From Aphrocallistes beatrix (lineage: Eukaryota; Porifera; Hexactinellida; Sceptrulophora; Aphrocallistidae), in assembly GCA_963281255.1 (NCBI GenBank), contig OY725503.1:3720001-3784000 (forward strand): a DNA stretch of 64,000 nucleotides, given 5' to 3'. Every line of letters starts with the position of its first letter. The stretch's first letter is position 1. Shown here piece after piece: positions 9,587 to 20,575 of the stretch. The translations under genes and the position numbers were made by a program. The notes beneath the pieces are model-generated. The model did not search any database, had not been told where the DNA came from, and saw only the letters and a list, made by a program, of their open reading frames with translations.

Positions 9587-10474
9587 CTAGGTTTCTGGCT
9601 GCGGTTGGGGACGCAGGTTTTGAAGTTCAATTATTTTCCGTCCTAGGTTAGCGTTGTGCGCTTTGAGGTAGCGAATCATATCAGCTTGTTTGTCCAACAA
9701 CTCCTCCACATTCTCTGTCTCGTCGTCCCGGCTGAAGCCAATATCCGGTGGAGGTGACAAAAAGGGCACAACCATGTCACTGTCATTCCCTATAGTATCA
9801 GGAATCGGCTTGTTGCAATTAAACTTCAGTGTAATCAATATGTAATACATAAGGGCAAAACTGCTAATGATTACTTCGCAACCTGCTACGATCACTATGA
9901 GATAGTCGAAAGAAAAGGCAGTGTCGTTTAAGTAGCTAGTTAGTTGGCGTTCTAGTGTGAAGATGAGCAAGAGAAAAGCTATGCCGAATGAGTATACGGT
10001 GAAGGGGATACGACGGATGTTCCTTAGACGGAGATACAGCTTCAAATAGCCTCTTCGCCTTATCTTCTGGTGTGAATGCTGGACAATGCGATCAAAAATA
10101 AGTACCAAAAACCATAAAAACACATGCAAGAGTGAGTAAAAAGAAATCTTATTGTTAAAGACTGTATATTCAAAATGATACGTTGCTTCCAACCCGAGAA
10201 CATCAATAAAACATGCGACGGTGTATAGCACCAGGATGGCTAGCTCAATCATGGATATGTAACCTGTCCAGATGCTTTTGAATGGATCATGAGATCTCTG
10301 ACGGATGACGGTACTACCGATAGATGAGCCGTCAAGTAGAAGAGCAGTTCCTGACATCCCTCTAGGTCTGGTCGCACTCTCACTGGCATCGTTCCGACCC
10401 ATGGCCTTAGATCTGACTTGTGTTGAGTTTTCTGTGAAGAAAAACCCTCCATTCGGCTTGTTCAAGCTAACCAT
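9587..10474 (-). CDS. TMEM192: Transmembrane protein 192 (lysosomal membrane)
   Basis: The gene is intronless and encodes 295 aa with four membrane segments at about 75-95, 112-131, 158-177 and 190-217. The family signature is present between TM2 and TM3 (H-S-H-Q-K-I-R-R-R-G-Y) and in the C-terminal helix (K-Q-A-D-M-I-R-Y-L-K-A-H-N-A-N-L), which in human TMEM192 precedes the dimerising cysteine region. Human TMEM192 (271 aa) is an abundant late-endosome/lysosome membrane protein of unknown biochemical role. The N-terminal 70 residues are longer and more polar than in human. The gene lies between FANCI and LONP2, all on the minus strand, with separate spacers. Confidence 0.85.
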   Translation of the reverse strand: MVSLNKPNGGFFFTENSTQVRSKAMGRNDASESATRPRGMSGTALLLDGSSIGSTVIRQRSHDPFKSIWTGYISMIELAILVLYTVACFIDVLGLEATYHFEYTVFNNKISFYSLLHVFLWFLVLIFDRIVQHSHQKIRRRGYLKLYLRLRNIRRIPFTVYSFGIAFLLLIFTLERQLTSYLNDTAFSFDYLIVIVAGCEVIISSFALMYYILITLKFNCNKPIPDTIGNDSDMVVPFLSPPPDIGFSRDDETENVEELLDKQADMIRYLKAHNANLGRKIIELQNLRPQPQPET

Positions 10475-10615
10475 TCTTCATATGAGAAAGTAAAGTTAGT
10501 AAAACATCAGAATTCAGCTAATATATACATACATATATGTCTATCAATATATAATAAAATACCAAACGCTTCTTTGCATACGTTTAAATGAGCATGCAAT
10601 TCTAAAATTATAATA

Positions 10616-13600
10616 TCACAATTTACTGACTGGTTTAACACGCCCATTGAAAGCCAGATCAATTACCTCAGTGATATATGTTACAAAAACAAACTTGATC
10701 TGCTCTCGCAATGACTTCGGGATATCAAACAGATTCTTCTTATTCTTCCGCGGCATTAAAATCCTCTTTATCCCGGCTCTATGTGCAGCTAGGGACTTCT
10801 CCTTAATTCCTCCCACTGGCAGTACCAGTCCTCTCAACGTGATTTCCCCAGTCATTGCCAGGTCTGGTTCAACCGGTTGTTGTGAGAGTAGAGACATGAT
10901 TGCCGTGAGGATTGTCACTCCGGCTGATGGCCCATCCTTCCCCACGGCTCCAGCTGGGAAGTGAATGTGCATATCAGTGACACTTGGGTCCCAGTGGAGT
11001 CCGTAGACAGCTGAGTTCGATTTAATCCAATTCAATGCCAGCTGAGCTGATTCCTTCATAACATCGCCTAATCTCCCTGTCAGTGTGAGTCTGCCTTTCC
11101 CGCTCATTTGCGACGCCTCAACAAATAGGATTTCTCCACCAAAGCTAGTCCAGGCCAGCCCGGTGGCAACACCTGCTCGACACACCCTCTCAGCAACATC
11201 ATGCTCGAATAGAGTCGGGCCTAATATCTCTTCGATCGCATCTTGGTCTAATTTGAAAGTTTTGACAGAGCCTTCCAACTGTGCTTCTGCTATCCTCACA
11301 GCCACAGCTCTACACACAGCTGCGATCTGTCTCTCCAGCTCCCTCACGCCAGCCTCCCGCGTGTAGTTAGCTGCATATATAAAACGATAAATTATTTCAG
11401 GTTTACAGTCGACTCCGCTTAATAGGGCCACTTTTGGCAGGACTGGAATAGCTCTCACACATAGAAGCTAATACATATTTTCGGTTAATAGGGTTCTCCG
11501 CTTAATCGGGGCAAAATGTCCTCTGACCGATGTGACCCTATTAAGCGGAGTCGACTGTATTCCCCATTAGGAAAAAAGTTTAAAAGAAAAATGCCAGACA
11601 TACCAATGAGTATTTGTGTGCTATCGCTTGGTATATCGAGGTGCTGAGTTTCAAGACCGTGTTTCTTAAGCTGTTTCGGGATGAGATATCTCTGAGCTAT
11701 CTCCAACTTCTCCTCTTGTGTGTATCCGTGTACGTCTATCAGCTCCATACGGTCTTTGAGAGGAGGTGAGATGGTGTGGGAGGTGTTAGCTGTGCAGATA
11801 AAGAGAACGTTTGAGAGGTCGAAACTGATGCCTAAATAGTGGTCAACAAAGGTGTGATTCTGTTCCGGATCTAACACCTCTAGCAGAGCGCCGGCTGGAT
11901 CTCCTTGTAAACCTCTGTTCAGTTTATCTACCTGCACAAAACTTCCATTCAAAAAGGTATTCACAGAATTGTGTTATCTGAAAACATCTCAAATGTAGTG
12001 AGAATTCCACGATTTTCATGCTCTTACAACCAATAAAGACGAAATCGCATATTTTCTTGAAAAATCCTAACTTTCAATTACCTCATCTAGCAGTATGACT
12101 GGGTTGTTTACAGCTACGGTCTTGATCCCTTGCAGTATCCTTCCTGGAAGCGAACCGATATAAGTCCGCCTGTGTCCTCGAATCTCAGACTGATCAGCCA
12201 CTCCCCCTAGAGAGATTCGACAGAACTTCCTGCCTAGAGTGTCAGCTATTGCTTTAGCGATGCTAGTTTTACCCACTCCAGGGGGTCCCACGAAACAGAG
12301 AATTGGACCTTTGAGGTCGTTTTGGAGGCTTCGCACAGCGAGGTACTCCAGTATGCGTTTCTTAAGTTTGTCCATTCCGTAGTGATCTGCTTCCAAATCT
12401 GCAAAACGGTAACCCCCAAAGTTAAATTATTTAATTTTGAATTTGATAAACTGCGACTTTTCTCACCAACTCGAGCCTTCTTCACATTCACGCTATCCTT
12501 GGTTGATCTGCTCCACGGCAGGTCTAGCAGGAATTCCAAGTATTTCAGGGTTATGTGGTATTCCGGGTTTTGTGGCTGTATTTTTTCTAGCTTCACTAGC
12601 TCAAACTCCGCCGTTTCTTTCGCGTGTTTTGGTAAATCTCCAAATTCTAACTTTTCCCTCAGTTTGGAGACTTCGTTTTGCTGTTCTGGTGGTCTAGGCT
12701 AACACAGGAAGAATTCTAATATTTTAAATATTAAGAATATATCAGTGGTGTAGATACATGTATATAGTTGTAGTTTTACATTTTTCCAAACACGAAAAAA
12801 TGTGAAAAAAAGTTGGAATATAAATCAGCTGATGTCTCACCATTTTATCATCGTCATCTCTAAATTTCCTGAACATGACGAGAGAAGAATTCTTCTCACT
12901 ACGGCCTACTTCTCTCTCTAATTGCAGCGATTTCTTACGGTAGATATCAATGAATACTTGAAACCGCTCTTCCAATTCTGTTGCCCTTAAGATGGATAAG
13001 CTGTCTGCGAAATCTAGATCAAGGAAGGAGGCTAGAAGGTCTGGGTACAGCTCGGGGGGAGTGGAACGGATGGTTTTGAAGAGTTGTCTCGAAATGCTCG
13101 GACTTAATTTGTCTTTGACTGAGACAATAAACTGGCGCGCTTGAGTCTGAAACTGCTTCACACTCTCCGGAAGTGAATTGATGTTCAGTTTCGAATCCTC
13201 TCGGTTGTAACTAGCTTTGTAGTAGTCCCCAATGTGTCGTAGGGATTTGATACGCACGCGACCCAGTCCAGTCATGAAAACCTATTTAGATAGTCGTTCC
13301 AATATAACGCACTAGGTAAAATACAAAAAATTATAATTATTCGGAAATGTATTTTTACAAAGTTTACTTGGAAATGAGGAGTGGGGTTGGATCTGGCTAG
13401 AAGTTTGTTGACCTTGACCGAAGTTCCTATTTGATTCTCTACGACCAGTTTCTTCTGTTTCATATCTCCCTTCGCGAACCGATCGAACTCCTCGGGAGTG
13501 AGTGGCAACACAATTAACACCTTACTCATCCAGTTGTCATCATTCCAATACTCCTGTTCAATCAAATGAATACTCTCAGTCGTCTTTTTTCTGTAATGGA

Positions 13601-13688
13601 GTGTTAAGCTCCCGAATGCAACAGGAAGAACGATGAAGTCCTTCACTATAAGGATAGGTGCCTCCATCCCGAATTGAAATAGATTCAT
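10616..13688 (-). CDS. LONP2: Peroxisomal Lon protease, six exons
   Basis: The inferred exons (gene order) are 13688-13368, 13281-12841, 12698-12467, 12398-12082, 11931-11604 and 11370-10616. All junctions are GT/AG and keep frame, giving 797 aa (human 852). Domains are an N-terminal Lon substrate-binding region (1-190), a helical linker, an AAA+ ATPase with Walker A at about 369-376 (G-P-P-G-V-G-K-T) and Walker B (I-L-L-D-E-V-D-K), and the Lon protease domain with the Ser-Lys dyad Ser695 (K-D-G-P-S-A-G) and Lys738. The protein ends in SKL, a canonical type-1 peroxisomal targeting signal, which separates it from mitochondrial LONP1. It degrades and helps process matrix proteins in peroxisomes. 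Intron 5 contains a TA-flanked MITE. The gene has the most introns of any in the window. Confidence 0.93.
11406..11557. mobile_element. TA-flanked CAGT-ended MITE (LONP2 intron 5)
   Basis: This 152-bp element has inverted ends CAGTCGACTCCGCTTAAT / ATTAAGCGGAGTCGACTG, flanked by TA at 11404-11405 and 11558-11559. An internal phrase, CCGCTTAATCGGGGC, repeats the terminal motif. The TA duplication and CAGT ends fit a Tc1/mariner-pogo type non-autonomous element. The element at 40761-40946 belongs to the same family. Confidence 0.75.
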
Positions 13689-13774
13689 TGCTAAGAATTA
13701 ATAGAGTCTAAAAATAGTATCAAGTGTTCTATTTTAGGAGATTGGATTCGATCTTTTTTTTATTTATTTAATTA

Positions 13775-13844
13775 CAGTAGAACCTCATTAATACGAACAC
13801 CAGGGACGGTCGAAATTTGTTCGTATTATCCTGAGGTTCAACTG
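13775..13844. mobile_element. Very short TA-flanked MITE
   Basis: This 70-bp element has inverted ends CAGTAGAACCTC / GAGGTTCAACTG, flanked by TA (13773-13774 and 13845-13846). Nearly the whole element is the two arms (TAATACGAACAC versus GTTCGTATTATC). The ends resemble pogo/Tigger-type elements. It lies between LONP2 and POLR1C. Confidence 0.7.
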
Positions 13845-13908
13845 TATCTACGTGATATTGGATAGAAAATATTGATTTGAGAGAGAGAAGTGGGGGAGAT
13901 AGGTATAA

Positions 13909-15212
13909 CTAAGTTCTCTTATCCATCTCTCCCATAAAGTAATCACACTTTCCCATCAATATCTTCACCGACTCAGCAAATATGTCTGCAGCTGGCAGAA
14001 CGCCAGTAGACTCTACAGTGAAGATGAAATGATTAGGAACGCGAGACAACTCGACTCGATCCCTTAGTTCCTTGTGTCTCAACACCTCTCGTGTCTGTGT
14101 GTCGGCTCTAGCATCGGCTACGAACGCTACCTCCTCACCATCAACTACCTTTATCCCGATAACTCCTTCTGTGAAGCATTCCTGGAGTTTCTTAGCCAGA
14201 GGCCCTTTTATAGGTTCTAGAAGCGTGATGGCCGGCATCATACGGTAGGAGGCGACTGAGACGGGAGAAAACTTAGCATGGTCTTTGCCTATACCTTTAA
14301 CACAGTGCAGCCGCATCTGAATCTCTTGCCCAGGTCTCAGCTTCATGATCAAAATGTCATCCTGACAGGTTTTCACTTCTTTCAGTGTCTCTGCTTGGTT
14401 CCCTAAAGGAATCCATTTCAGATGTCGCGAGTAGACGTTTGAGTTTATATACTTCTCATCTGCTAGCTTAGCATCTGCTGGCGCTTTTGGGTTATTCATA
14501 CACTTTATGTTCAACTCAAATTCCAGTACTGAGCTGGGATCTGGAATGAGTTCTTTATTCTCGTTGTATTGTGGATAGTTGAACAATCTATGGTAGCGTT
14601 CAATATAAGCGTAATGAATCTTGTCAATCTACGGCTAATACGAGCGCTAGGAGCTGGTTTATTTTGAGACCCAAAGTTTATCATAATTTCACTGGATTCG
14701 AGAAATGGAAAATTTTGAATAAGAATCTTCAAGCATTTGGGATAGAAAGGTAAAAAGTTGTTGGAGCGACAAACACCAAAGGTTTGACTCATGGTGTTTC
14801 CCAATGATCAACAATTTCGAATGTTTACATGCAAGAATCTACTATTTTGTCTAAAATTTATCATTCCCAAAACCTAATTCTACCTTGCGTCAGCTAGAAT
14901 GGGAATCAGGCCCATCCGATGTGCTAGCACTTCATCCGGCATGATAGAAGTGTTGTTCATCATGTAAACCTTCTCTATAGCCATGCTTGGAACTTCTGCT
15001 ATCATTATTCTGCGGTATGCGTTAGCTAGCGATGCGTCCACTCCAATCAGATCAAACTGAACCTCTTCTTCAGAACAGTGCTTGATTTCAATCTTCAAAT
15101 TCTTCTTGAATTCTTCTAAAGACTTGTAAGGACTTGATATGTCAGTAACTTTAGTATCGATTGTCATTTCGTTAAGAACGATTTTCGATTTGATTTCACT
15201 GATAGATGCCAT
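13909..15212 (-). CDS. POLR1C: RNA polymerase I/III subunit RPAC1 (AC40), two exons
   Basis: The exons are 15212-14884 and 14587-13909, phase 2, GT/AG, giving 335 aa (human 346). Exon 1 carries the alpha-like dimerisation motif F-D-L-I-G-V-D-A-S-L-A-N-A-Y-R-R-I-M-I-A-E-V-P-S-M-A and H-R-M-G-L-I-P-I. Exon 2 carries W-I-P-L-G-N-Q, L-R-P-G-Q-E-I, H-C-V-K-G-I-G-K-D-H-A-K-F-S-P-V and the C-terminal S-T-G-V-L-P block. This subunit heterodimerises with POLR1D and nucleates assembly of RNA polymerases I and III in the nucleus. The 296-bp intron holds no feature I recognise with confidence. Confidence 0.95.
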
Positions 15213-15426
15213 TCAAGCTAGCTAGACATCCATAAACAACAAAGTCTTCAAACCCAAATTTGTGATTTCACTCATTTAACCTCTCGCTAACTCTCCAAAC
15301 TCCTTAAATTTAAGCCTAGTACATTTGATCATTGATAAATACAACAAATCTTAAATGAAATCATTTCAAAAAGGGATTGTTCAATAAATGGAGTATTAGA
15401 AATTCAAAATAACAAATTTCTCTCAG

Positions 15427-15789
15427 CTAATTATCTGAGAGCAGAATCGGAAGGGCAACCGCGTAATAGAGAATTAAGCTGCCAAAAACGATTACAATGA
15501 GGAAAACTCCGATGGAGATCATGATGATAGACACAATGCGAGACATCTTGTTGTAGAGAATGGCCTTCTCATAATCCCCCTTACTCCTCTTCAGGTAGGC
15601 TACGACCAGAAGCACTGAGGATATCAGCCCGGGAAAACCGATCAGCAGGTAGGCCCCTATGGCTAGAACGACTGTAATCAGGAGCACACGATCACTGATG
15701 CGATCTGGGATTCCCTGGTTTACTACCACGTCGTAGTGTACAGGAGCTCCGGCCTCAACCTTGGTGAGTTTAGATTTCTCATCCGCCAT
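15427..15789 (-). CDS. CD225/dispanin (IFITM-like) two-pass membrane protein
   Basis: The gene is intronless and encodes 120 aa with two hydrophobic helices (about 35-66 and 83-112). They are separated by the short cytosolic loop A-Y-L-K-R-S-K-G-D-Y-E-K-A-I-L-Y-N-K-M-S-R. The S-x-G-D-x-x-x-A-x-x-x-x-x-x-A/S-R pattern between two helices is the CD225/dispanin fold shared by IFITM, PRRT and TMEM233-like proteins. No paralog is nearby, and the cysteines typical of palmitoylated IFITMs are absent. The function cannot be given; family members act in membrane fusion, trafficking or channel regulation. The gene is flanked by POLR1C upstream and DNAJA3 downstream in coordinates. Confidence 0.65.
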   Translation of the reverse strand: MADEKSKLTKVEAGAPVHYDVVVNQGIPDRISDRVLLITVVLAIGAYLLIGFPGLISSVLLVVAYLKRSKGDYEKAILYNKMSRIVSIIMISIGVFLIVIVFGSLILYYAVALPILLSDN

Positions 15790-16044
15790 TCTAAATATAA
15801 ATCAATGGAAGTTATGAAACAAGTACTCCTTGATTCTATTGATTTTTTCAGGAAATAATTTAAAAAAATATGTTTTACTAACACCGATTGGGAAAATGGG
15901 ACTTCATCGACAAAAAAAACTGAGAAAACACTAGGTTCCAAACTCTCCATTATACGGGGACTACGCAATGATATTATAATTGAAACAACATTCCTAATCA
16001 TAGTTATTTCGATTATAACAGTACAATTGCTAATACTGAAAAAG

Positions 16045-17319
16045 CTATTCCCCTTTGACTTTTCGTTTCAGTTTCGCGAAAATAGAGCTGTAATCATGTG
16101 CCTTGAAATCTCCATGCATATCCTCAGGATCTATTAACTTCGCGAATTTTAACAGTTGCTGGTGCTGATCTTCGGTCAAACTCTTAGGAATAGAAATCTT
16201 AACATGCAAATAATGGTCGCCTTTCCCTGTCCCGTTAATCCGTGGGATGCCTCTACCCGTCAGTCTGATTTTGTGATGCGACTGAACACCAGCTGGTATT
16301 GCCACATCCATCAAGCCGTTCAAACCCATCACACGGATATTCCCACCAAACGCAGCCTGCACCATGTGTACAGTGATAGTACTGTGAATGTCATCTCCGT
16401 TACGACGGAAATCGAGAGACTCATTCACTCGAAAATGCAGCAGAATACTCTGTCCAGAGGTGGGGTCCCGCACCATAGTGCTCTGCTTGTCAAGAACCCC
16501 GGCTGGGACACGAATCGACAGTTCTCTCTCCTCTTTAACTTCGCCTGTCCCACGACAGTCTAAGCACATGCGTTTCGGCATTTTCCCCGCCCCATTACAC
16601 TTGTCACAGGTCTCCTGTATCTGAATGGGTCCCAGGCTCCTACGCAACACTCCATTGCCATTACAGAACCTGCAAGTAGTGAATCCGTAGTCATTATCAG
16701 CACCAGAACCCCCGCAATTTTCACACTTCACCATGAAAGCGTGCGTGATATGTTTCGTGCACCCTTGCGCTGACTCCATGAAGGTTAAAGGAACTGTGTA
16801 CTCGGCTTGGCGGCTCTGCGAACGTTCAACACGGTGTCCCCCCCCCATGAACTGATTTATGATGTCTTCAAATTCCTGAGTAAAAGAGCGGAATTGTTCT
16901 TCAGCCCCGTGGAAATCTCCATAATGAAAACCTTGCTGTGCGTACTGCTCCCCTTGATGTCCCATCAGGTCGTACTGCTTCCGTTTTTCTTGGTTTGAAA
17001 GAACTTCATAAGCTTTGCCTATCTCTACAAACTTCCCTTTCGCTCCTGGGTCTTTGTTAACATCAGGATGGTACTCCTTCGCAAGTTTAAAGTAAGCTCT
17101 TTTAATCTCGTCATCAGACGCAGACCTAGATACGCCTAACAAATCGTAATAGTCTCTGTTGCGAAGTGAGTTGGTTGTAGAGATGGGACGTGTGAGGTAG
17201 AGAGGGGTAGTCGGGGTGTGGAATGGAGAGGGGACAGCAAGGGGTCGCGATAACAGAGAGCGATTCAGGTTGGAAGTTGTGTGATAAAGGAGACGCGGAA
17301 TACGTAGGTAGCGACTCAT
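16045..17319 (-). CDS. DNAJA3: Mitochondrial type-A DnaJ co-chaperone (Tid1)
   Basis: The gene is intronless and encodes 424 aa. The first 50 residues are rich in Arg, Ser and Thr with almost no acids, as expected of a mitochondrial presequence. A J domain follows (about 55-118) with the H-P-D tripeptide, then a Gly/Phe region. The zinc centre has all four CxxCxGxG repeats ([32 protein letters not shown]). Two beta-sandwich client domains follow, with I-P-A-G-V and K-G-D-H-Y-L-H-V. It stimulates mitochondrial Hsp70 and binds unfolded clients. DNAJA3 is the matching animal family. Confidence 0.93.
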   Translation of the reverse strand: MSRYLRIPRLLYHTTSNLNRSLLSRPLAVPSPFHTPTTPLYLTRPISTTNSLRNRDYYDLLGVSRSASDDEIKRAYFKLAKEYHPDVNKDPGAKGKFVEIGKAYEVLSNQEKRKQYDLMGHQGEQYAQQGFHYGDFHGAEEQFRSFTQEFEDIINQFMGGGHRVERSQSRQAEYTVPLTFMESAQGCTKHITHAFMVKCENCGGSGADNDYGFTTCRFCNGNGVLRRSLGPIQIQETCDKCNGAGKMPKRMCLDCRGTGEVKEERELSIRVPAGVLDKQSTMVRDPTSGQSILLHFRVNESLDFRRNGDDIHSTITVHMVQAAFGGNIRVMGLNGLMDVAIPAGVQSHHKIRLTGRGIPRINGTGKGDHYLHVKISIPKSLTEDQHQQLLKFAKLIDPEDMHGDFKAHDYSSIFAKLKRKVKGE

Positions 17320-17606
17320 GACTAATCTAAGAAATTTCTCAAAAAAATGTTGTGTTGGTTAATTAGCTAATATTCTCTGAGATGAGAAAATAAATTGGAA
17401 ATTCCATAAATTTTCTATCACTCAAAAACTAATTAGTTGCTTAATCAACACAAAATCATCGAATTCTAAGTTAACAAGCCAGGATATTGCTATAATCTGT
17501 GAGTTATTCAACAAACAGCTATGCAAAATATTTTGTTGAAAAAGTACCATATCATACATGGCACAACTTGATTAAAAATTAAAATATAAGAATATGTATT
17601 ACAATG
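17320..17606. other. Spacer upstream of DNAJA3 up to the composite transposon
   Basis: This is AT-rich DNA with no gene. Its right end, 17598-17606, is the left copy of the direct repeat ATTACAATG that bounds the composite element. Confidence 0.5.
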
Positions 17607-17614
17607 GGTTGTTA

Positions 17615-18493
17615 CTAAAATCCGGGACGGGACGGGACAGCGGCGGGATATTCCGGGGTTTGACTAAAATACGGGACACGTTTTAAACTGCCAGAATGGT
17701 CCCACATTGCACTGAATATCATATTCACAGGTACTGCAGATACGCCCATGGGCATAGCTAGGGTCCTGTCAGGGCCCACCGGCTCAATAACATCATGAAT
17801 ATCTTCCATGTGTTCATTTCTAACTTTATTTGCCTGCATCAACTCAATTTGCACATCTGCCTCTGAAATTTTGTAATTTACAAGCATAGGCTTGATCGTG
17901 GTAAAGTCAAGAAAATCCCTAGACTTGGGTGAGCAAGCTGAAATTCCTTTCATGCACAACTTTGATGCATTATTAAAACGCTTGTTCAGTTCATCTATTA
18001 TGCAATCAAGTACACGATAATAGATTGTAACGCAGTATTGATCCTCAGTTGTAAGCTCTTCTCGATGTCCAACAGTGGTAGTGACTAATGCAGCATCACA
18101 CAGTTTAGCTGGTAATTTGTGCCTTCTTTTTCGTGGTAACCTGCTAATTTCGATATCGTGATCATCTGCAAACATCAGAGCTTCATTCCAAATTTCTTTC
18201 CACTGTTTCTCTGATTTCAATAGTTGCATCAATTAATGACATTGCAGACAATCCTCAGTTGTAATTGTGGGGATAATGCCACTCTCCAACCTCTGCTCTG
18301 CACTACTCGATGTTGTTGAATATTGTAACTGTACTTGAATGTTCACACATTCGTCATCACTGGATGAGGTCATTTCAGCTTGGTCAACTCGTAGTTGGGA
18401 CTCAGTCAACTGAATTTCTCTCTCTAGTGTGCTCGAGCTTTCCTTATTCTCATTACCCTTGGGTAGAGGCTCTGTACTCCATAAATTAGTCAA
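17615..18493 (-). pseudogene. hAT/ZMYM-like transposase remnant, left arm
   Basis: Two adjoining reading frames (about 86 and 205 aa; 18493-18233 and 18232-17615) carry one protein-like sequence separated by a stop. The larger one includes K-L-C-D-A-A-L-V-T-T-T-V-G-H-R-E-E-L and V-L-D-C-I-I-D-E-L-N-K-R-F, which resembles the middle part of domesticated or hAT transposases related to ZMYM1/THAP-type proteins. No catalytic domain or dimerisation C-terminus is visible. The end (Y-F-S-Q-T-P-E-Y-P-A-A-V-P) is simply a translation of the GGGAC-rich transposon terminus. The same sequence is repeated in inverted orientation at 22150-22739. The family call is tentative. Confidence 0.5.
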
Positions 18494-19108
18494 GGCAATT
18501 CTCTTGGCTATTTAGGTGATTTGATTATTGACTAATATAAGTTGTGATGGAATTGAGTTAGCAAAAAAAACACCATGAATTCCACATTTTAATGACAACC
18601 CTCCAAAACGCGAGTAGAACTAATGCCAACTCTCTAAAACTCAGTAGAACTAATGCCAACTCTCCAAATTCGCACTAATGCAGCGCCCCCCCTAGCGCTA
18701 GCTAACTCTTTATCGAGATTAACGCCGAGTGAATTTCATATTAAGCGATAATATATTTTCGACGTCTAAATTCAATGGTTTACGAGATATTCGACAAATT
18801 ACTGAATGTGACCAATATGATAAATTCTCTAATAACTCGTAAACAATTAAATTTAGACAAATAAATTATATTATCACTTAATAGGATATAGCCTATTAGC
18901 TATCAAATGGAATTATATTTGAATGTCTAGCTATCGCGGTTCTCAAGATATAACCTCAACTGACCAAAACACGTTTCCATAGAAATACTTTTTAACAATG
19001 GATATGGGTACCTTGACACCATATTTATATATGCTAGTAATACATTCCTAAGCTCTATTGTGCTTTGTTAATGATTTAAGGCAGCACATGTATTAGTTCA
19101 ACCATCTA

Positions 19109-19531
19109 GCTAGTCTCTAGCCAAATTTTGTAATTTGTTTACTTTATGTATATATTGTAAACAAAAGTAAACAAATAATTTATCATATCGATCTGAAAAT
19201 ATGATATTCGAAATCTACACCACTAAAAACCCCATGTCAACCGTTGGAAGCTAGTCTATAGCCAATTTTTGTAATTTGTTTACTTTATGTATATATTGTA
19301 AACAAAAGTAAACAAATAATTTATCATATCGATCTGAAAATATGATATTCGAAATCTACACCCCTAAAACCCCCATATCAACCGTTGGAAGCTATTCTCT
19401 AGCCTATTTTTGTAATTTGTTTACTTTATGTATATATTGTAAACAAAAGTAAACAAATAATTTATCATATTGATCTGAAATTATGATATTCGAAATCTAC
19501 ACCCCTAAAAACCCCATGTTCCCCGTTGGAA
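19109..19531. repeat. 141-bp tandem repeat, three units
   Basis: Three direct copies start near 19109, 19250 and 19391, each 141 bp long and nearly identical. Each contains a TTTGTTTACTTTATGTATA / TTGTAAACAAAAGTAAACAAA inverted pair and ends with ACCGTTGGAAGCTA. The same family occurs at 29385-29750 inside a different transposon. Confidence 0.85.
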
Positions 19532-19600
19532 GCTAGTCTCTAGCATAATTTTCAAAATTCGTCGAATCGTGTGAAAATATAGACATAACGTTTTTTATTG

Positions 19601-20522
19601 ACATGTCGTGTTTTGCGACATGTCGCGTTTTGCGACATGTCGCGTTTTGCGACATGTCGTGTTTTACGACATGTCGCGTTTTGCGACATGTCGTGTTTTG
19701 CGACATGTCGCGTTTTACGACATGTCGCGTTTTGCGACATGTCGCGTTTTACGACATGTCGCGTTTTACGACATGTCGCGTTTTGCGACATGTCGCGTTT
19801 TACGACATGTCGCGTTTTGCGACATGTCGTGTTTTGCGACATGTCGCGTTTTACGACATGTCGCGTTTTGCGACATGTCGTGTTTTGCGACATGTCGTGT
19901 TTTGCGACATGTCGCGTTTTACGACATGTCGCGTTTTGCGACATGTCGTGTTTTGCGACATGTCGCGTTTTGCGACATGTCGTGTTTTGCGACATGTCGC
20001 GTTTTGCGACATGTCGTGTTTTGCGACATGTCGCGTTTTGCGACATGTGTTTTGCGACATGTCGCGTTTTACGACATGTCGCGTTTTGCGACATGTCGTG
20101 TTTTGCGACATGTCGCGTTTTACGACATGTCGCGTTTTGCGACATGTCGTGTTTTGCGACATGTCGCGTTTACGACATGTCGCGTTTTGCGACATGTCGT
20201 GTTTTGCGACATGTCGTGTTTTACGACATGTCGTGTTTTGCGACATGTCGCGTTTTACGACATGTCGTGTTTTGCGACATGTCGCGTTTTGCGACATGTC
20301 GTGTTTTGCGACATGTCGTGTTTTGCGACATGTCGCGTTTTACGACATGTCGTGTTTTGCGACATGTCGCGTTTTGCGACATGTCGTGTTTTACGACATG
20401 TCGCGTTTTGCGACATGTCGCGTTTTACGACATGTCGCGTTTTGCGACATGTCGTGTTTTGCGACATGTCGTGTTTTGCGACATGTCGCGTTTTACGACA
20501 TGTCGTGTTTTATGACATGTAG
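19601..20522. repeat. 17-bp palindromic satellite, about 54 units
   Basis: The unit is a 12-bp perfect palindrome GCGACATGTCGC plus a 5-bp spacer GTTTT. Units differ almost only by transitions at the outermost palindrome positions (G or A on the left, C or T on the right); all four combinations occur. Two units are shortened (near 20041 and 20167), and the last is degenerate (TATGACATGTAGTG). The unit has no stop in any frame, so long open frames exist in all three forward frames and on the reverse strand; these are not genes. Confidence 0.93.
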
Positions 20523-20575
20523 TGTTTTTCAAATCCTGGGGGGAATCCTGATTATTATGTCTAGGCTAAATAAAC

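Noticed and set aside
19601-20522. Regularly spaced short repeats resembling a CRISPR array
   Set aside because: The spacer is a constant 5 bp, repeats are 12-bp palindromes, and the genome is eukaryotic.
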